DNA of 50,742 nucleotides from JAGLCY01 sp965363725 (GTDB taxonomy: Bacteria > Krumholzibacteriota > Krumholzibacteriia > LZORAL124-64-63): positions 1-50,742 of the forward strand of contig CBDTUS010000004.1 in assembly GCA_965363725.1 (NCBI GenBank). The letters run 5' to 3'. Within the stretch, counting starts at the first letter, position 1. The number at the start of each line of letters is the position of its first letter. Shown in pieces: positions 7,583 through 15,783 of this stretch. The translations under genes were made by a program, and so were the position numbers. The notes under the pieces are model-generated. The model worked only from the letters and a program-made list of their open reading frames with translations, ran no database searches and was not told the origin of the DNA.

Positions 7583-8458
7583 ATGACGGAAAATACCGGC
7601 AAACCTCTTCCCAAGGCCCCTGTCCACGTTCAGGCGCCCCCCCTGGTGCGCGGCACCATGGGCTCCCTGAGCCGGGTCGCCCCCGGTTTGGCGGCCCGCC
7701 TCGCGGCCGACCTGTTCATGCGGCCTTCCCGCGTCGAGCCCCGGGCCCGGGAACTCGAATGGATAAAGGAAGCCCAACCTGTGCAACTGACCACCCGGCA
7801 TGGGGACATGTCCGGCTGGTCCTGGGGTGAAGGTCCGGCCGTCATCCTGCTCCATGGCTGGAACGGCCGGGGCAGCCAAATGGGCCTGTTGGCGCGGGCG
7901 GTGGCGGGCGCCGGTTTCCGGGCCGTCGCCTTCGACGGGCCGGCCCACGGAAAATCTCCGGGACGGCGGACCAATCTCATCAACCACTCCGCCGCGCTGG
8001 TGGATGCGGCCCGGGAAATGCCGGATATGCACGGCATCGTCGGGCACAGCTTCGGCGCCCTGGCGATATCCTACCGCTGGGCGGAGCTGCCGGCTGTGCC
8101 AAAGGCGGTCATGATCAGCCCGCCGGCGGATATGAAGATCTATTCCCGGATGTTCATCGACGCCATCGGCGCCTCGGACGAAGTGTACGACCGGATGCTC
8201 GCCATCTACCGCAGGAAATTCGGCGTCGTCTGGGATGACTTAACCGTGGAAAACCTGGCGCCGAAACCGGAAACGGCCCTCCTGGTGGTCCACGACCGCT
8301 CTGACCGCCAGGCCCCCTTCAGCCACGGCGAAAGAACCTGCCGCGCCTGGCCCGACGCCCGGCTTCACGCCACCGACGGCCTGGGCCACCTCCGCATCCT
8401 GAGGGATGAAGGAGTGGCCTCCGTGGTCGCAAGCTTCCTGGCCGCCGACGCGGACTAG
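7583..8458 (+). CDS. Alpha/beta hydrolase
   Basis: Cytoplasmic alpha/beta-hydrolase-fold enzyme with no signal peptide. The oxyanion HGWNG motif is at 91-95, the nucleophile elbow is G-H-S156-F-G, the acid is probably D238 or D241 (VVHDRSD) and the base is H269 (LGHLRIL). The order and spacing of the triad are normal for the fold. The cap region (about 184-220) is short. Members act as esterases, lipases or C-C hydrolases, and nothing in the neighbourhood fixes the substrate. AAGGAA lies 5 nt before ATG 7583. Its stop overlaps the stop of a minus-strand gene remnant by two bases. Confidence 0.85.
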   Translation: MTENTGKPLPKAPVHVQAPPLVRGTMGSLSRVAPGLAARLAADLFMRPSRVEPRARELEWIKEAQPVQLTTRHGDMSGWSWGEGPAVILLHGWNGRGSQMGLLARAVAGAGFRAVAFDGPAHGKSPGRRTNLINHSAALVDAAREMPDMHGIVGHSFGALAISYRWAELPAVPKAVMISPPADMKIYSRMFIDAIGASDEVYDRMLAIYRRKFGVVWDDLTVENLAPKPETALLVVHDRSDRQAPFSHGERTCRAWPDARLHATDGLGHLRILRDEGVASVVASFLAADAD

Positions 8459-8568
8459 GATCCGCCCGGGACCACTTTCATTTCCTGATCCAGCAGCTGG
8501 GAAAAGGCCGACCGGCGGATGCCGATGGCTTCGCCCCGGGCGTAGGCCACCGACAGGTCCCAACCCTG
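8455..8568 (-). pseudogene. C-terminal remnant of an unidentified gene
   Basis: The minus-strand frame ending at the TAG 8457-8455 reads like true protein for about 37 codons (for example DLSVAYARGEAIGIRRS and LLDQEMKVVPGG). Nearly every third codon position is G or C, as in neighbouring genes. Upstream of about 8570 the frame loses this bias and no start codon with a ribosome site follows. The simplest reading is the 3' end of a gene whose 5' part was deleted. The family is not recognised. Confidence 0.45.
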
Positions 8569-8742
8569 ATGCCTTAAGTTGTGCCTTGGAAATTGTGTCC
8601 GGGCCAGGAGGAGGCGCCCCCTCCGTATTTTCCGGTCCCAAAAGTGACAAAATCAACAAAAACGGGTCCCCCGGGGGGGCCGTTTTTTGATGTCCGGGGC
8701 CATTCCAACCCCAGACACAGTTTCAGAGGCACAACCCAAGGC
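8569..8742. other. Non-coding stretch with a terminator hairpin
   Basis: Between the remnant and the next promoter no frame has coding character. The only structure seen is the A/T-flanked GC hairpin at 8659-8688. Confidence 0.5.
8659..8688. terminator. Bidirectional terminator-like hairpin
   Basis: AAAAACGG (8659-8666) pairs with CCGTTTTT (8681-8688), and an inner C5/G5 stem (8669-8678) folds with a small internal loop. T-runs follow the stem on both strands, so it could stop transcription either way. Confidence 0.6.
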
Positions 8743-8771
8743 TTGTGACCCGGGCCGCAGTCGATTATTCT
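8743..8771 (+). promoter_or_regulatory. Promoter giving a leaderless mRNA
   Basis: TTGTGA (8743-8748), 17-bp spacer, TATTCT (8766-8771). Only seven bases separate the -10 from ATG 8779, so transcription should start at or next to the A of the start codon. No Shine-Dalgarno sequence lies upstream. Confidence 0.55.
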
Positions 8772-8778
8772 AGGCCGC

Positions 8779-9435
8779 ATGAACACGACAATCAAAATCG
8801 CGAGGTCACGAATTCCCGTGGGGATGGCATTGGTCGTCCTGATCGCCCTGGCCGGATGCGGCGGCGGCGACCAGACGTCCGAAAAGCCCCAACCCGCCGG
8901 GCACGCGGCTGACGCACCCCCGAACACCCAGCACGATGAAACCGGCCGGCCAGCCCTTGGCACCACCGTGGCCGGCGTGACCTTCAATCCGCCCGGAGCC
9001 TGGAAAGACCTCGGGGCTAGCGGCATGCGCCAGGCGCAGTTTCGCCTGGATCCCGTGGAAGGCGATGCGGCCGAGGCCGAAGTCAACGTCTTCTACTTCG
9101 GCCCCCAGTCCGGGGGCGGCGTGGACGCCAATCTGAGACGCTGGATCGACCAGATGTCCCTGCCCGACGGGAGCGACCCCGGCACCGAGGCCAAACGAGG
9201 GACCTTCACTGCCAACGGTATGCCCGGCCATCTGATCTCCTTGAACGGCAGCTACAAATCAGGCGGCGGACGACCCATGGGCGGCGGCGGGGAGATCCTG
9301 CCGGATTATCGCCTGGTGGGCGTGGTCATCGAAGGGCCGCAGGGAAACGTGTTCTTCAAACTGACGGGCCCCCTAGCCACCGCCCGGGCCATGGAGGGTG
9401 ATCTTCTGACCATGGTCAGAAACGCCCGCCAGTAA
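8779..9435 (+). CDS. Lipoprotein, function unknown
   Basis: An N-terminal hydrophobic segment ends in the lipobox LAGC (Cys about residue 27), followed by a Gly/Asp linker and a Pro-rich stretch. The mature domain (about 60-218) begins with VTFNPPGAWKDLG. It goes on with alternating strands and a helix (ANLRRWIDQM) and has VNVFYFG in its core. This layout recalls small PsbP/DUF1795-like lipoproteins and resembles the two lipoproteins at the right end of the window, though the relation is a guess from shared pattern. No catalytic residues are seen. The promoter sits so close to the start codon that the mRNA is probably leaderless. The gene has no operon partner. Confidence 0.7.
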   Translation: MNTTIKIARSRIPVGMALVVLIALAGCGGGDQTSEKPQPAGHAADAPPNTQHDETGRPALGTTVAGVTFNPPGAWKDLGASGMRQAQFRLDPVEGDAAEAEVNVFYFGPQSGGGVDANLRRWIDQMSLPDGSDPGTEAKRGTFTANGMPGHLISLNGSYKSGGGRPMGGGGEILPDYRLVGVVIEGPQGNVFFKLTGPLATARAMEGDLLTMVRNARQ

Positions 9436-9519
9436 GGCCAATGACTTTCTAACTTATTTATTTTCAGGTCCCTATCCCGGCATCGGCCGAGACGGGGCCC
9501 TCTTGCCGTCCCCTGAATA

Positions 9520-9548
9520 TTGTTCTCAAACATCAATCATGGTAAACT
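9520..9548 (+). promoter_or_regulatory. Possible promoter of the BNR-repeat gene
   Basis: TTGTTC (9520-9525), 17-bp spacer, TAAACT (9543-9548), about 75 nt before ATG 9624. The rest of the 188-bp gap shows nothing else. Confidence 0.4.
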
Positions 9549-9623
9549 TAGGGACAAACTGGCCATTCTCAGAGGAAAGCCCGGGTTCGCCCGAACCCCC
9601 CTGAACAAACACGAGGAGCCAAA

Positions 9624-12600
9624 ATGAGTCGCCCCATTTTGTTGACCGTGGTCTGCGCGGTCCTGACCTCCGGTCTGTTGTTGAGCGTTTCTTCAGACAG
9701 TGACCGGACCGATGCCGGCCGCCGGGACTCCGCTTGGGCCAATCAGGAACAAGCCAACCTGGAAAATGCTTTGCGGCACGCCGCTCCCGGTTCGGACCGG
9801 GCCTTCAAATTGCAACTGAAGCTCGATCGCCTCGAAGCCTGGCGCAAGGACCAGCCCCAACCGGGTTTTCCCGACGAATTCGCCCAAGTCCTCCACGACA
9901 TGCGGGTGCCCAGCGACCGCACCTTTCCCGAATACGAACCCGGTTACCGTTTCCGTGAGCTGGCCAAGACACCCCGCTCCCCGCGAGTCGCCGACAAGAC
10001 CCTGACCTGGCAGCAACGCGGTCCCGGCAACGTGGCCGGCCGTGCCCGCGGGATCATCGTGGACCCGATCGACGCGACCGGCGGCACCTGGTTCATCGCC
10101 AGCGTCGGCGGCGGCGTGTGGAAGACCGAGGATGAAGGCGCCAACTGGCGCCCTCTCATGGACGACATGCCAACGCTCGCCATCCAGTCCATCGCCATGG
10201 CTCCTTCGGACAACGACGTGATCTACGCCGGCACAGGCGAAAGCTACTACAACATCGACACCATGAACGGCAACGGGTTGTTCAAGTCGACCGACCGTGG
10301 CGAGACCTGGACGGCCCTGCCCAGCACCACCGACGACGCCCGTTTCAACAACGTGTCGCGCATCCTGGTTTCGCCGAACAGCCCAGACACCCTGGTCGTC
10401 TCGACCACCGTCGGCCGTTACAAGACCACGATCACCAGCGAATCAAATATCTTTCGCTCCACCGACGGGGGCGCCACCTGGGCCACGGCCTATACCGAAA
10501 CCGATGGTCCGCGCATCACCCAGGTGATCGCCGATCCCTACAACTGGGACATCCAGTACGGCGCGGTCGACGCGGGCGGCATCCTGAAATCCACCAACCG
10601 CGGCGTGTCCTGGGCCTACATCAACAGCGGGATCACCGACATCGTCGGCCGCTTCGAGATCGCCATCTCGCCCGTCAATTCGAACTATATCTTCGCTTCG
10701 GCCGAGGGCTCCTCGACTGCGGAGCTGTGGGCCTCCTGGGATGGTGGCGTCAATTGGAATGAAACCTTCGAATCGGGTGCCGGCGACAACTGGCTGGGCG
10801 GCCAGGGTTGGTACGACAACACCATCATCTGCCACCCCACCGACCCCACCATTCTCTACGTGGGTGGACCCCAGCTCTACAGCATCACGTTCAACTCCGT
10901 GGGTTCGGCCACCCGCAACACCGTCCCTCTGGCCAGCTATTCGTTCCCCCACCCCGATCACCACTTCCTGGCCATCGTCGAGCCCGCCGGCGGCGACTGG
11001 TATCTACTGGGCACCAACGACGGCGGGATCACCCGCACCAGCAGCGGTGTGTCCAATTTCACCATGCCGACCGACGGCATGATCACCACGCAGTTCTACG
11101 GCGTGGACAAGCGCCCCGGGACCAGCACCTATATCGGCGGCACCCAGGACAACGGCACCTGGATGTCCCCCACCGACCCGACCGCCATGTCCACCTGGGG
11201 CCACGTGATCGGCGGCGACGGCTATGAGACTTCGTGGCACTTCAACGACCCGCAGAAGATCATGGGTGGCTACCAGTACAACGGCCTGCAGCGCTCGACC
11301 GACGGCGGTCAGAGCTGGTCTTCTGCCGTCAGCGGCATGAGCGACACGGGTTCGGGCTCGGCACCCTTCATCACCAAGATCGGCAAGAGCTGGAGGCGGC
11401 CGGAACACGTGTTCGCCGTGGGGGAATCGGGGGTGTGGCGTTCGACCAACTTCGGCGCCAGCTGGAGCCTCGCCAGCATGAGCGCCACGGATTGGGGGCC
11501 CCTCAGTTCGTTCATGGACGTGCGGGTTTCCAAGGTCGATCCCGACATCGTCTGGGCCGGCGCCCGCATGAACGAGGACGGCAAGATCATGGTTTCCACC
11601 GACGGGGGTGTTTCCTTTTTCTCGACCGCTGTCTACACCGACGCCACCCTGGGTCTGATATCGGGTATGGCCACGCACCCCACCGAACCGAATACGGCTT
11701 ACGTTCTGTTTTCGTTCGCCGGCCGCCCCAAGATCCTCAAGACCACCAACCAGGGCAGCTCCTGGACTGACATTTCCGGATTCGGCTCCGGCAACACGAG
11801 CACCAACGGATTCCCCGACGTGGCGATCTACGACCTGGTGGTCTGGCCCAACGATCCCGATCACATCTGGGTCGGTTCGGAAATCGGCCTGATCGAATCG
11901 CTGGACGGGGGCGCCACCTGGGCCCTGGCCGACAACGGTTTCCCATCGGTCGGCATCTGGTTCCTCAACGCCATCGAGGATGAGATCGTGGTCGGCACCC
12001 ACGGCCGCGGCATCTGGTCGGTGACCATTCCTGAACTGGACGACAACCTGACCTTCAACCCGCTCTTTGACGCCATGGCACAGGTCCCGTCCGGCAACCT
12101 GGAGATGACCTTCAATCTGCGGTCCCAATACGATTCGACCCAGGTCTGGATCGACGGCGTCATCGAAACCACCATCGGACCCAACACCGACAAGCAGGTC
12201 GAGATGTTGAGCCTGCCGGTGACCTCTTCCGGAACCGTCACTGCGTTTGCCCGCAGTTACCGGAGTGGGGAGTCCTTCGATTCGTTGACCCGCCAGGCCA
12301 GCGTCATTCCCTTGCTCGCTCCGGTCACCTCCTATTCGAACAACCTGGACAGCGACATCGATGCCGATGATTTCCTGCGCTCGGACATGGTGTGGTCGTC
12401 GCCCAGCGGGTTCACCAACGGCGCCCTGCACACCTTCCATGACTACCTGGACAGTTCGGCTCCCACGGCCATCCTGTTGCAGCCCATCCGGATCACCGAT
12501 TCCAGTGAGTTGAGTTTCGATGAAGTCGCCATCGTCGAGCCCGGGCAATCGGGCTCGGTTTTCGGGGACAGCAATTTCTGGGATTACGTGATCGTGGAAG

Positions 12601-13151
12601 CCACGATCGACGGCCTCACCTGGATCCCGCTGGCCGACGGTTGGGATGCCCGGGACGATGCCGCCTGGCTGACCGCCTACAACACCGGCGGCAACGGCAA
12701 TTCCTCCATGTTCCGCAACAGGGTCATGGACCTGACCCAGCTCTACAATCCCGGCGACATCATCAACCTGCGGTTCCGGCTCTATGCGGACGGCTCGGCG
12801 AGTGGCTGGGGCTGGGCCATCGACAACGTGGTCGTAGCCACAGAATTCGTGTCGGCGGTCGATGATCTGCCCGCGGCGCGGTCCCTGGAGCAGAACTACC
12901 CCAACCCCTTCAATCCCAAGACCACCATCGCGTTCACTCTGGACGGCGCCGGGCCCGTGAAGCTGCGGGTGTTCGACGTGCAGGGCCGCCTGGTGCGGAC
13001 CCTGGTCAACGAGGTCCGCGCCGCCGGGCCTTACCGCGTCGACTGGGACGGCAGGGACAACGGCGGCCGGCCCGCGGCGGCGGGCATCTACATGTACCGC
13101 CTCGACGCCGGAAACTTTGTCCAGCAGAGGAAGATGACCCTGCTCAAATAA
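9624..13151 (+). CDS. Giant exported BNR/sortilin-like propeller protein with PNPFNP domain
   Basis: A 1175-residue exported protein. A signal peptide (about 1-25) and a charged propeptide-like region lead into a double propeller built from BNR/Asp-box repeats, like those of sortilin (VPS10) and xyloglucanase-type glycosidases. Examples are GVWKTEDEGANWRPL, GLFKSTDRGETWTALP, NIFRSTDGGATWATAY, ILKSTNRGVSWAYI, GLQRSTDGGQSWSSAV, GVWRSTNFGASWSLA and LIESLDGGATWALADNG. After about residue 800 come beta-sandwich domains. The last 85 residues form the FlgD-like domain starting NYPNPFNPKTTI and ending RKMTLLK, a probable type IX-like sorting signal. No sialidase RIP motif or clear catalytic acids were found, so binding or processing of surface polymers is possible but unproven. 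GAGG lies about 10 nt before the ATG. Confidence 0.85.
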   Translation: MSRPILLTVVCAVLTSGLLLSVSSDSDRTDAGRRDSAWANQEQANLENALRHAAPGSDRAFKLQLKLDRLEAWRKDQPQPGFPDEFAQVLHDMRVPSDRTFPEYEPGYRFRELAKTPRSPRVADKTLTWQQRGPGNVAGRARGIIVDPIDATGGTWFIASVGGGVWKTEDEGANWRPLMDDMPTLAIQSIAMAPSDNDVIYAGTGESYYNIDTMNGNGLFKSTDRGETWTALPSTTDDARFNNVSRILVSPNSPDTLVVSTTVGRYKTTITSESNIFRSTDGGATWATAYTETDGPRITQVIADPYNWDIQYGAVDAGGILKSTNRGVSWAYINSGITDIVGRFEIAISPVNSNYIFASAEGSSTAELWASWDGGVNWNETFESGAGDNWLGGQGWYDNTIICHPTDPTILYVGGPQLYSITFNSVGSATRNTVPLASYSFPHPDHHFLAIVEPAGGDWYLLGTNDGGITRTSSGVSNFTMPTDGMITTQFYGVDKRPGTSTYIGGTQDNGTWMSPTDPTAMSTWGHVIGGDGYETSWHFNDPQKIMGGYQYNGLQRSTDGGQSWSSAVSGMSDTGSGSAPFITKIGKSWRRPEHVFAVGESGVWRSTNFGASWSLASMSATDWGPLSSFMDVRVSKVDPDIVWAGARMNEDGKIMVSTDGGVSFFSTAVYTDATLGLISGMATHPTEPNTAYVLFSFAGRPKILKTTNQGSSWTDISGFGSGNTSTNGFPDVAIYDLVVWPNDPDHIWVGSEIGLIESLDGGATWALADNGFPSVGIWFLNAIEDEIVVGTHGRGIWSVTIPELDDNLTFNPLFDAMAQVPSGNLEMTFNLRSQYDSTQVWIDGVIETTIGPNTDKQVEMLSLPVTSSGTVTAFARSYRSGESFDSLTRQASVIPLLAPVTSYSNNLDSDIDADDFLRSDMVWSSPSGFTNGALHTFHDYLDSSAPTAILLQPIRITDSSELSFDEVAIVEPGQSGSVFGDSNFWDYVIVEATIDGLTWIPLADGWDARDDAAWLTAYNTGGNGNSSMFRNRVMDLTQLYNPGDIINLRFRLYADGSASGWGWAIDNVVVATEFVSAVDDLPAARSLEQNYPNPFNPKTTIAFTLDGAGPVKLRVFDVQGRLVRTLVNEVRAAGPYRVDWDGRDNGGRPAAAGIYMYRLDAGNFVQQRKMTLLK

Positions 13152-13164
13152 CGGCCTTCAGGCT

Positions 13165-13196
13165 GCGGACCGGGATGCATTTCGCTCCCGGTCCGC
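13165..13196 (+). terminator. GC stem-loop after the BNR-repeat gene
   Basis: GCGGACCGGGA and TCCCGGTCCGC form a perfect 11-bp stem with a 10-nt loop, 13 bp after the stop codon. No T-run follows directly, but a short CCGG hairpin and a T8 run follow at about 13213-13238. Together they probably end the transcript. Confidence 0.5.
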
Positions 13197-13248
13197 GGCA
13201 CTTCGGTCAACTCCGGGATTTCCGGCCTGATTTTTTTTGGCCAGAATG

Positions 13249-13277
13249 TTGCGCGCCGGCGCCGGTGCCTCTATATT
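13249..13277 (+). promoter_or_regulatory. Sigma70-type promoter for dksA
   Basis: TTGCGC (13249-13254), 17-bp spacer, TATATT (13272-13277). The leader would be about 30 nt and contains GGAGG. The GC-rich sequence just after the -10 could act as a discriminator sensitive to ppGpp, which would suit a stringent-response gene; that is inference. Confidence 0.55.
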
Positions 13278-13313
13278 CCGCCATCCCAAAACCCGAACGT
13301 TCATCCGGAGGAA

Positions 13314-13736
13314 ATGACATTGGGTGTGAAGCTGCCTACCGACTATCGCCCCACCAAGGGCGAAAAATTCATGAACGATAAACAGCGCGAGTATTTCCGG
13401 CGAAAGCTGCTCGCCTGGCGCTCGGAATTGCTTGAGGATTACGAGGAGACCCGCCAGCATATGGGCATGAACGATCGGGCCGGCTCCGATTTCGCTGACA
13501 TGGCCTCGGCCGAGACCGACGCCGCCCTCGAGCTTCGTACCCGGGACCGCGAGCGCAAACTGGTGGCCAAGATCGACGAGGCCCTGGAGCGAATCGAGAA
13601 CGGCACCTACGGGTATTGCTCCGAGACCGGCAAGCCCATCGGCTTGAAGCGGCTCGAGGCCCGACCCATCGCGGCCCTGTCGATCGAGGCCCAGGAGCAG
13701 CACGAACGCGAAGAGGCGCGCCGGTTCCGCGGTTGA
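13314..13736 (+). CDS. dksA: DksA-type RNA polymerase-binding transcription factor, Cys-poor
   Basis: DksA binds in the secondary channel of RNA polymerase and, with ppGpp, tunes rRNA and amino-acid promoters. The N-terminal segment LPTDYRPTKGEKFMN, the coiled coil (QREYFRRKLLAW and LELRTRDRERKL) and the C-terminal globular part (GTYGYC..TGKPIGLKRLEARP) are all present. The tip keeps the acidic D59-F-A-D62-M-A64 pattern needed for activity. Only one of the four zinc cysteines remains (C102), so the fold should be zinc-free, as in alphaproteobacterial forms. ATG 13314 lies only about 3 nt after GGAGGA, so the in-frame TTG 13320, at normal spacing, may be the real start. The gene is monocistronic, with its own promoter and a shared terminator. 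Confidence 0.92.
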   Translation: MTLGVKLPTDYRPTKGEKFMNDKQREYFRRKLLAWRSELLEDYEETRQHMGMNDRAGSDFADMASAETDAALELRTRDRERKLVAKIDEALERIENGTYGYCSETGKPIGLKRLEARPIAALSIEAQEQHEREEARRFRG

Positions 13737-13797
13737 AGCGGGGTTCAGGACGCCTTCGACCGCGAAAGCCAGACGTTGATCCCCCCATAGAGAAAAC

Positions 13798-13831
13798 AGG
13801 CGGCCTCCGGAATCAAATCCGGAGGCCGCCT
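13798..13831. terminator. Shared terminator between dksA and the MscS gene
   Basis: AGGCGGCCTCCGG (13798-13810) and CCGGAGGCCGCCT (13819-13831) make a perfect 13-bp stem with an 8-nt loop between convergent genes. GTTTTCT follows on the minus strand and GGGTTTA on the plus strand. Confidence 0.8.
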
Positions 13832-13852
13832 GGGTTTATCCAACGGAAAAGA

Positions 13853-15673
13853 TCAGTCGCTGCCTGGCTCATCCTGCCCGGTCTTATCCACCGGATCCTG
13901 GGCAACCGGAACCTCGGATTCCGGGGAATGGACCTCAGACAATTTTTTCTGCTCGTAGATATGTACGTCTCTCTGCGGGAAGGGAATCGAGATGCCCTCC
14001 GCGTCGAACCGCATCTTCACCGCGCGGGTCACATCCCAGTAGATGTCCCAGTAGTCGTCCGTCCGGACCCAAGGCCGCACAATGAAATCGACCGAGGAAT
14101 CGTTCAGGGTGTGGAGCCTCACCATCGGTTCGGGATCATCCAGCACCTTGTCGTGGTTGTTCAGGATTTCGATGAGCACCTGTTCGGCCTGGGGAATGTC
14201 GTCGGTGTAGGAGATGCCGAAGGTCATGTCGACCCGGCGGATCTTCTGATCGGTGACGTTCTTGATGACGTCGCCCCAGATCTTGTTGTTGGGCACGACC
14301 AGCTTCTGGTTGTCCAGGGTCAGGATGGTGGTCGAAACCATGCTCATCTGCTCCACCTTCCCGAACGCTCCGCTGATCTCCACGAGGTCACCCACGTCGT
14401 AGGGCCGGTTGATGAGGATCATCATGCCGGCCGCGAGATTCGACAGGCTGTCCTGCATGGCAAAACCCAGGATGAAACCGATGACACCGAAACCTGCGAG
14501 CAGCGGACCGAGGCTGAATCCCAACTGGGCCAGGCCGAAGACCAAAGCCAGCAGGATGATCGCGTTTTTGGAAAAGGTGACGATCATGCGTTTCAGAAGA
14601 AACGACATGTTGAGATTGCCCCGGTCCAGACTTTTCTTCACGGCTTTGCTGACCAGACGAGCGAAGAACCAACCTACGACCACGATGATCGCAAACAACA
14701 GCATCTTGACCAGGAAAGCCGGGCCCGTGTTGGTCAGCCAGGACTTGACGGCGTCCCAGCCCCGGCTGAACAGCCTGGCGGCCACCTTGGCATCCATCAG
14801 GCCGGCGGCCAGGTCCTGGGTCAGGGTCACCAGCTGGGCGCGGTAACGATCCGTGGACAGATCCATGGCGTCCATGATGTCCAGAATGACCGTCTGGCTT
14901 TCCGTGTTTCTCCGGAGATTATTGCGCGTGGCGATACCCAGGATGGTCAGGTCGGCATCGCCCGGCTGGTCCTTCAGTCTTGAAGAAAGTTCACGCCCTC
15001 TCAGCGAGGCCAAGTCCAGCCGGCCGGACAACTCATCAGCCCTTTCCTCCAGCAGGCCGGTCAGGGTTTCCCTCGCCTCCGTGGTCTCGAGTCCGAAGGA
15101 CTCCATTTTCTGGATATGGGTCCACCCGTAGGCAAAGTATCGGTCCAGCCGGTCGGTCAGAAGGGCCAGATCGTCTTCCAGCGCGGACCGGTCTCCCGGC
15201 GGTGTGCCCGGCCGCAGGGAACGGTGCCCATCGATTTCCCTCCGCACCTCCCCGATCAGATCCCAGATCCGGGGGGTCACCGCCACGTAGACCGTTTCCC
15301 CCCTGGTCAGCAGTTCCTGTTGCGAGCCATCCTCCCTGGCCCGGGACAGGACTTCGCCCAGATCGTTCAGGCTGTCCATGAATTTGTCCCGGGTCTGGGC
15401 AATTTGCAGACGGAGAACCATACTGTCCTCGGCGCTGGCCGAAGTCAGCCTCTCATCGTACCGCCTGAACTGCTGGATCGTCAGATCGAGCCGGCCCAGG
15501 ATTTTCGCACCTTGCTGTCCCACGTCCTCCACTGTGGCGGTTGTGATGGCCTTCACCACTTCATCCTTGTCAGGCACTTTCTCCTGGGCCTTGAGCGGCT
15601 GGGGCATCAGGAACAAAGGGATCAGTCCCGCCAACAGGGCCGAGACCAGCAGGGTCCCCCGCATCCGATTCAT
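13853..15673 (-). CDS. MscS-family mechanosensitive channel with long periplasmic N-terminus
   Basis: An inner-membrane channel of about 606 residues, more than twice the size of E. coli MscS, so it belongs with the larger MscK/YbdG-like forms. A signal peptide (cut after LKAQ) is followed by about 270 mostly helical, charged residues, likely periplasmic coiled coils. Then come membrane helices near 323-340 and 360-410, with the pore helix in GVIGFILGFAMQDSLSNLAAG. The MscS beta domain follows (RPYDVGDLVEI, VVPNNKIWGDVIKN), then an alpha/beta cytoplasmic cage and an acidic C-tail. It should open on hypo-osmotic shock. ATG 15673 has GGAGG 7 nt upstream; the frame upstream of it lacks a site. 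Its promoter overlaps an inverted repeat. Confidence 0.9.
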   Translation of the reverse strand: MNRMRGTLLVSALLAGLIPLFLMPQPLKAQEKVPDKDEVVKAITTATVEDVGQQGAKILGRLDLTIQQFRRYDERLTSASAEDSMVLRLQIAQTRDKFMDSLNDLGEVLSRAREDGSQQELLTRGETVYVAVTPRIWDLIGEVRREIDGHRSLRPGTPPGDRSALEDDLALLTDRLDRYFAYGWTHIQKMESFGLETTEARETLTGLLEERADELSGRLDLASLRGRELSSRLKDQPGDADLTILGIATRNNLRRNTESQTVILDIMDAMDLSTDRYRAQLVTLTQDLAAGLMDAKVAARLFSRGWDAVKSWLTNTGPAFLVKMLLFAIIVVVGWFFARLVSKAVKKSLDRGNLNMSFLLKRMIVTFSKNAIILLALVFGLAQLGFSLGPLLAGFGVIGFILGFAMQDSLSNLAAGMMILINRPYDVGDLVEISGAFGKVEQMSMVSTTILTLDNQKLVVPNNKIWGDVIKNVTDQKIRRVDMTFGISYTDDIPQAEQVLIEILNNHDKVLDDPEPMVRLHTLNDSSVDFIVRPWVRTDDYWDIYWDVTRAVKMRFDAEGISIPFPQRDVHIYEQKKLSEVHSPESEVPVAQDPVDKTGQDEPGSD

Positions 15674-15716
15674 GTGACATCCTCCGGGTTGGGATCTGGG
15701 CAATCCATACGTGCGA

Positions 15717-15749
15717 AACCACCCTACAACATGTCAGGGTGGTTGACAA
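15717..15749 (-). promoter_or_regulatory. MscS promoter overlapped by a 9-bp inverted repeat
   Basis: On the minus strand TTGTCA (15749-15744), 17-bp spacer, TAGGGT (15726-15721). AACCACCCT (15717-15725) and AGGGTGGTT (15736-15744) form a perfect inverted repeat across the -10 and spacer, the usual place for a repressor site. It could equally be an RNA stem. Confidence 0.45.
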
Positions 15750-15783
15750 AACTTCGAATATTCTGGGGCTCAATCCGCGCAGT

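Noticed and set aside
11004..12548. A 514-codon minus-strand frame inside the BNR-repeat gene
   Set aside because: Shadow of the Asp-box repeats; no recognisable fold or start site.
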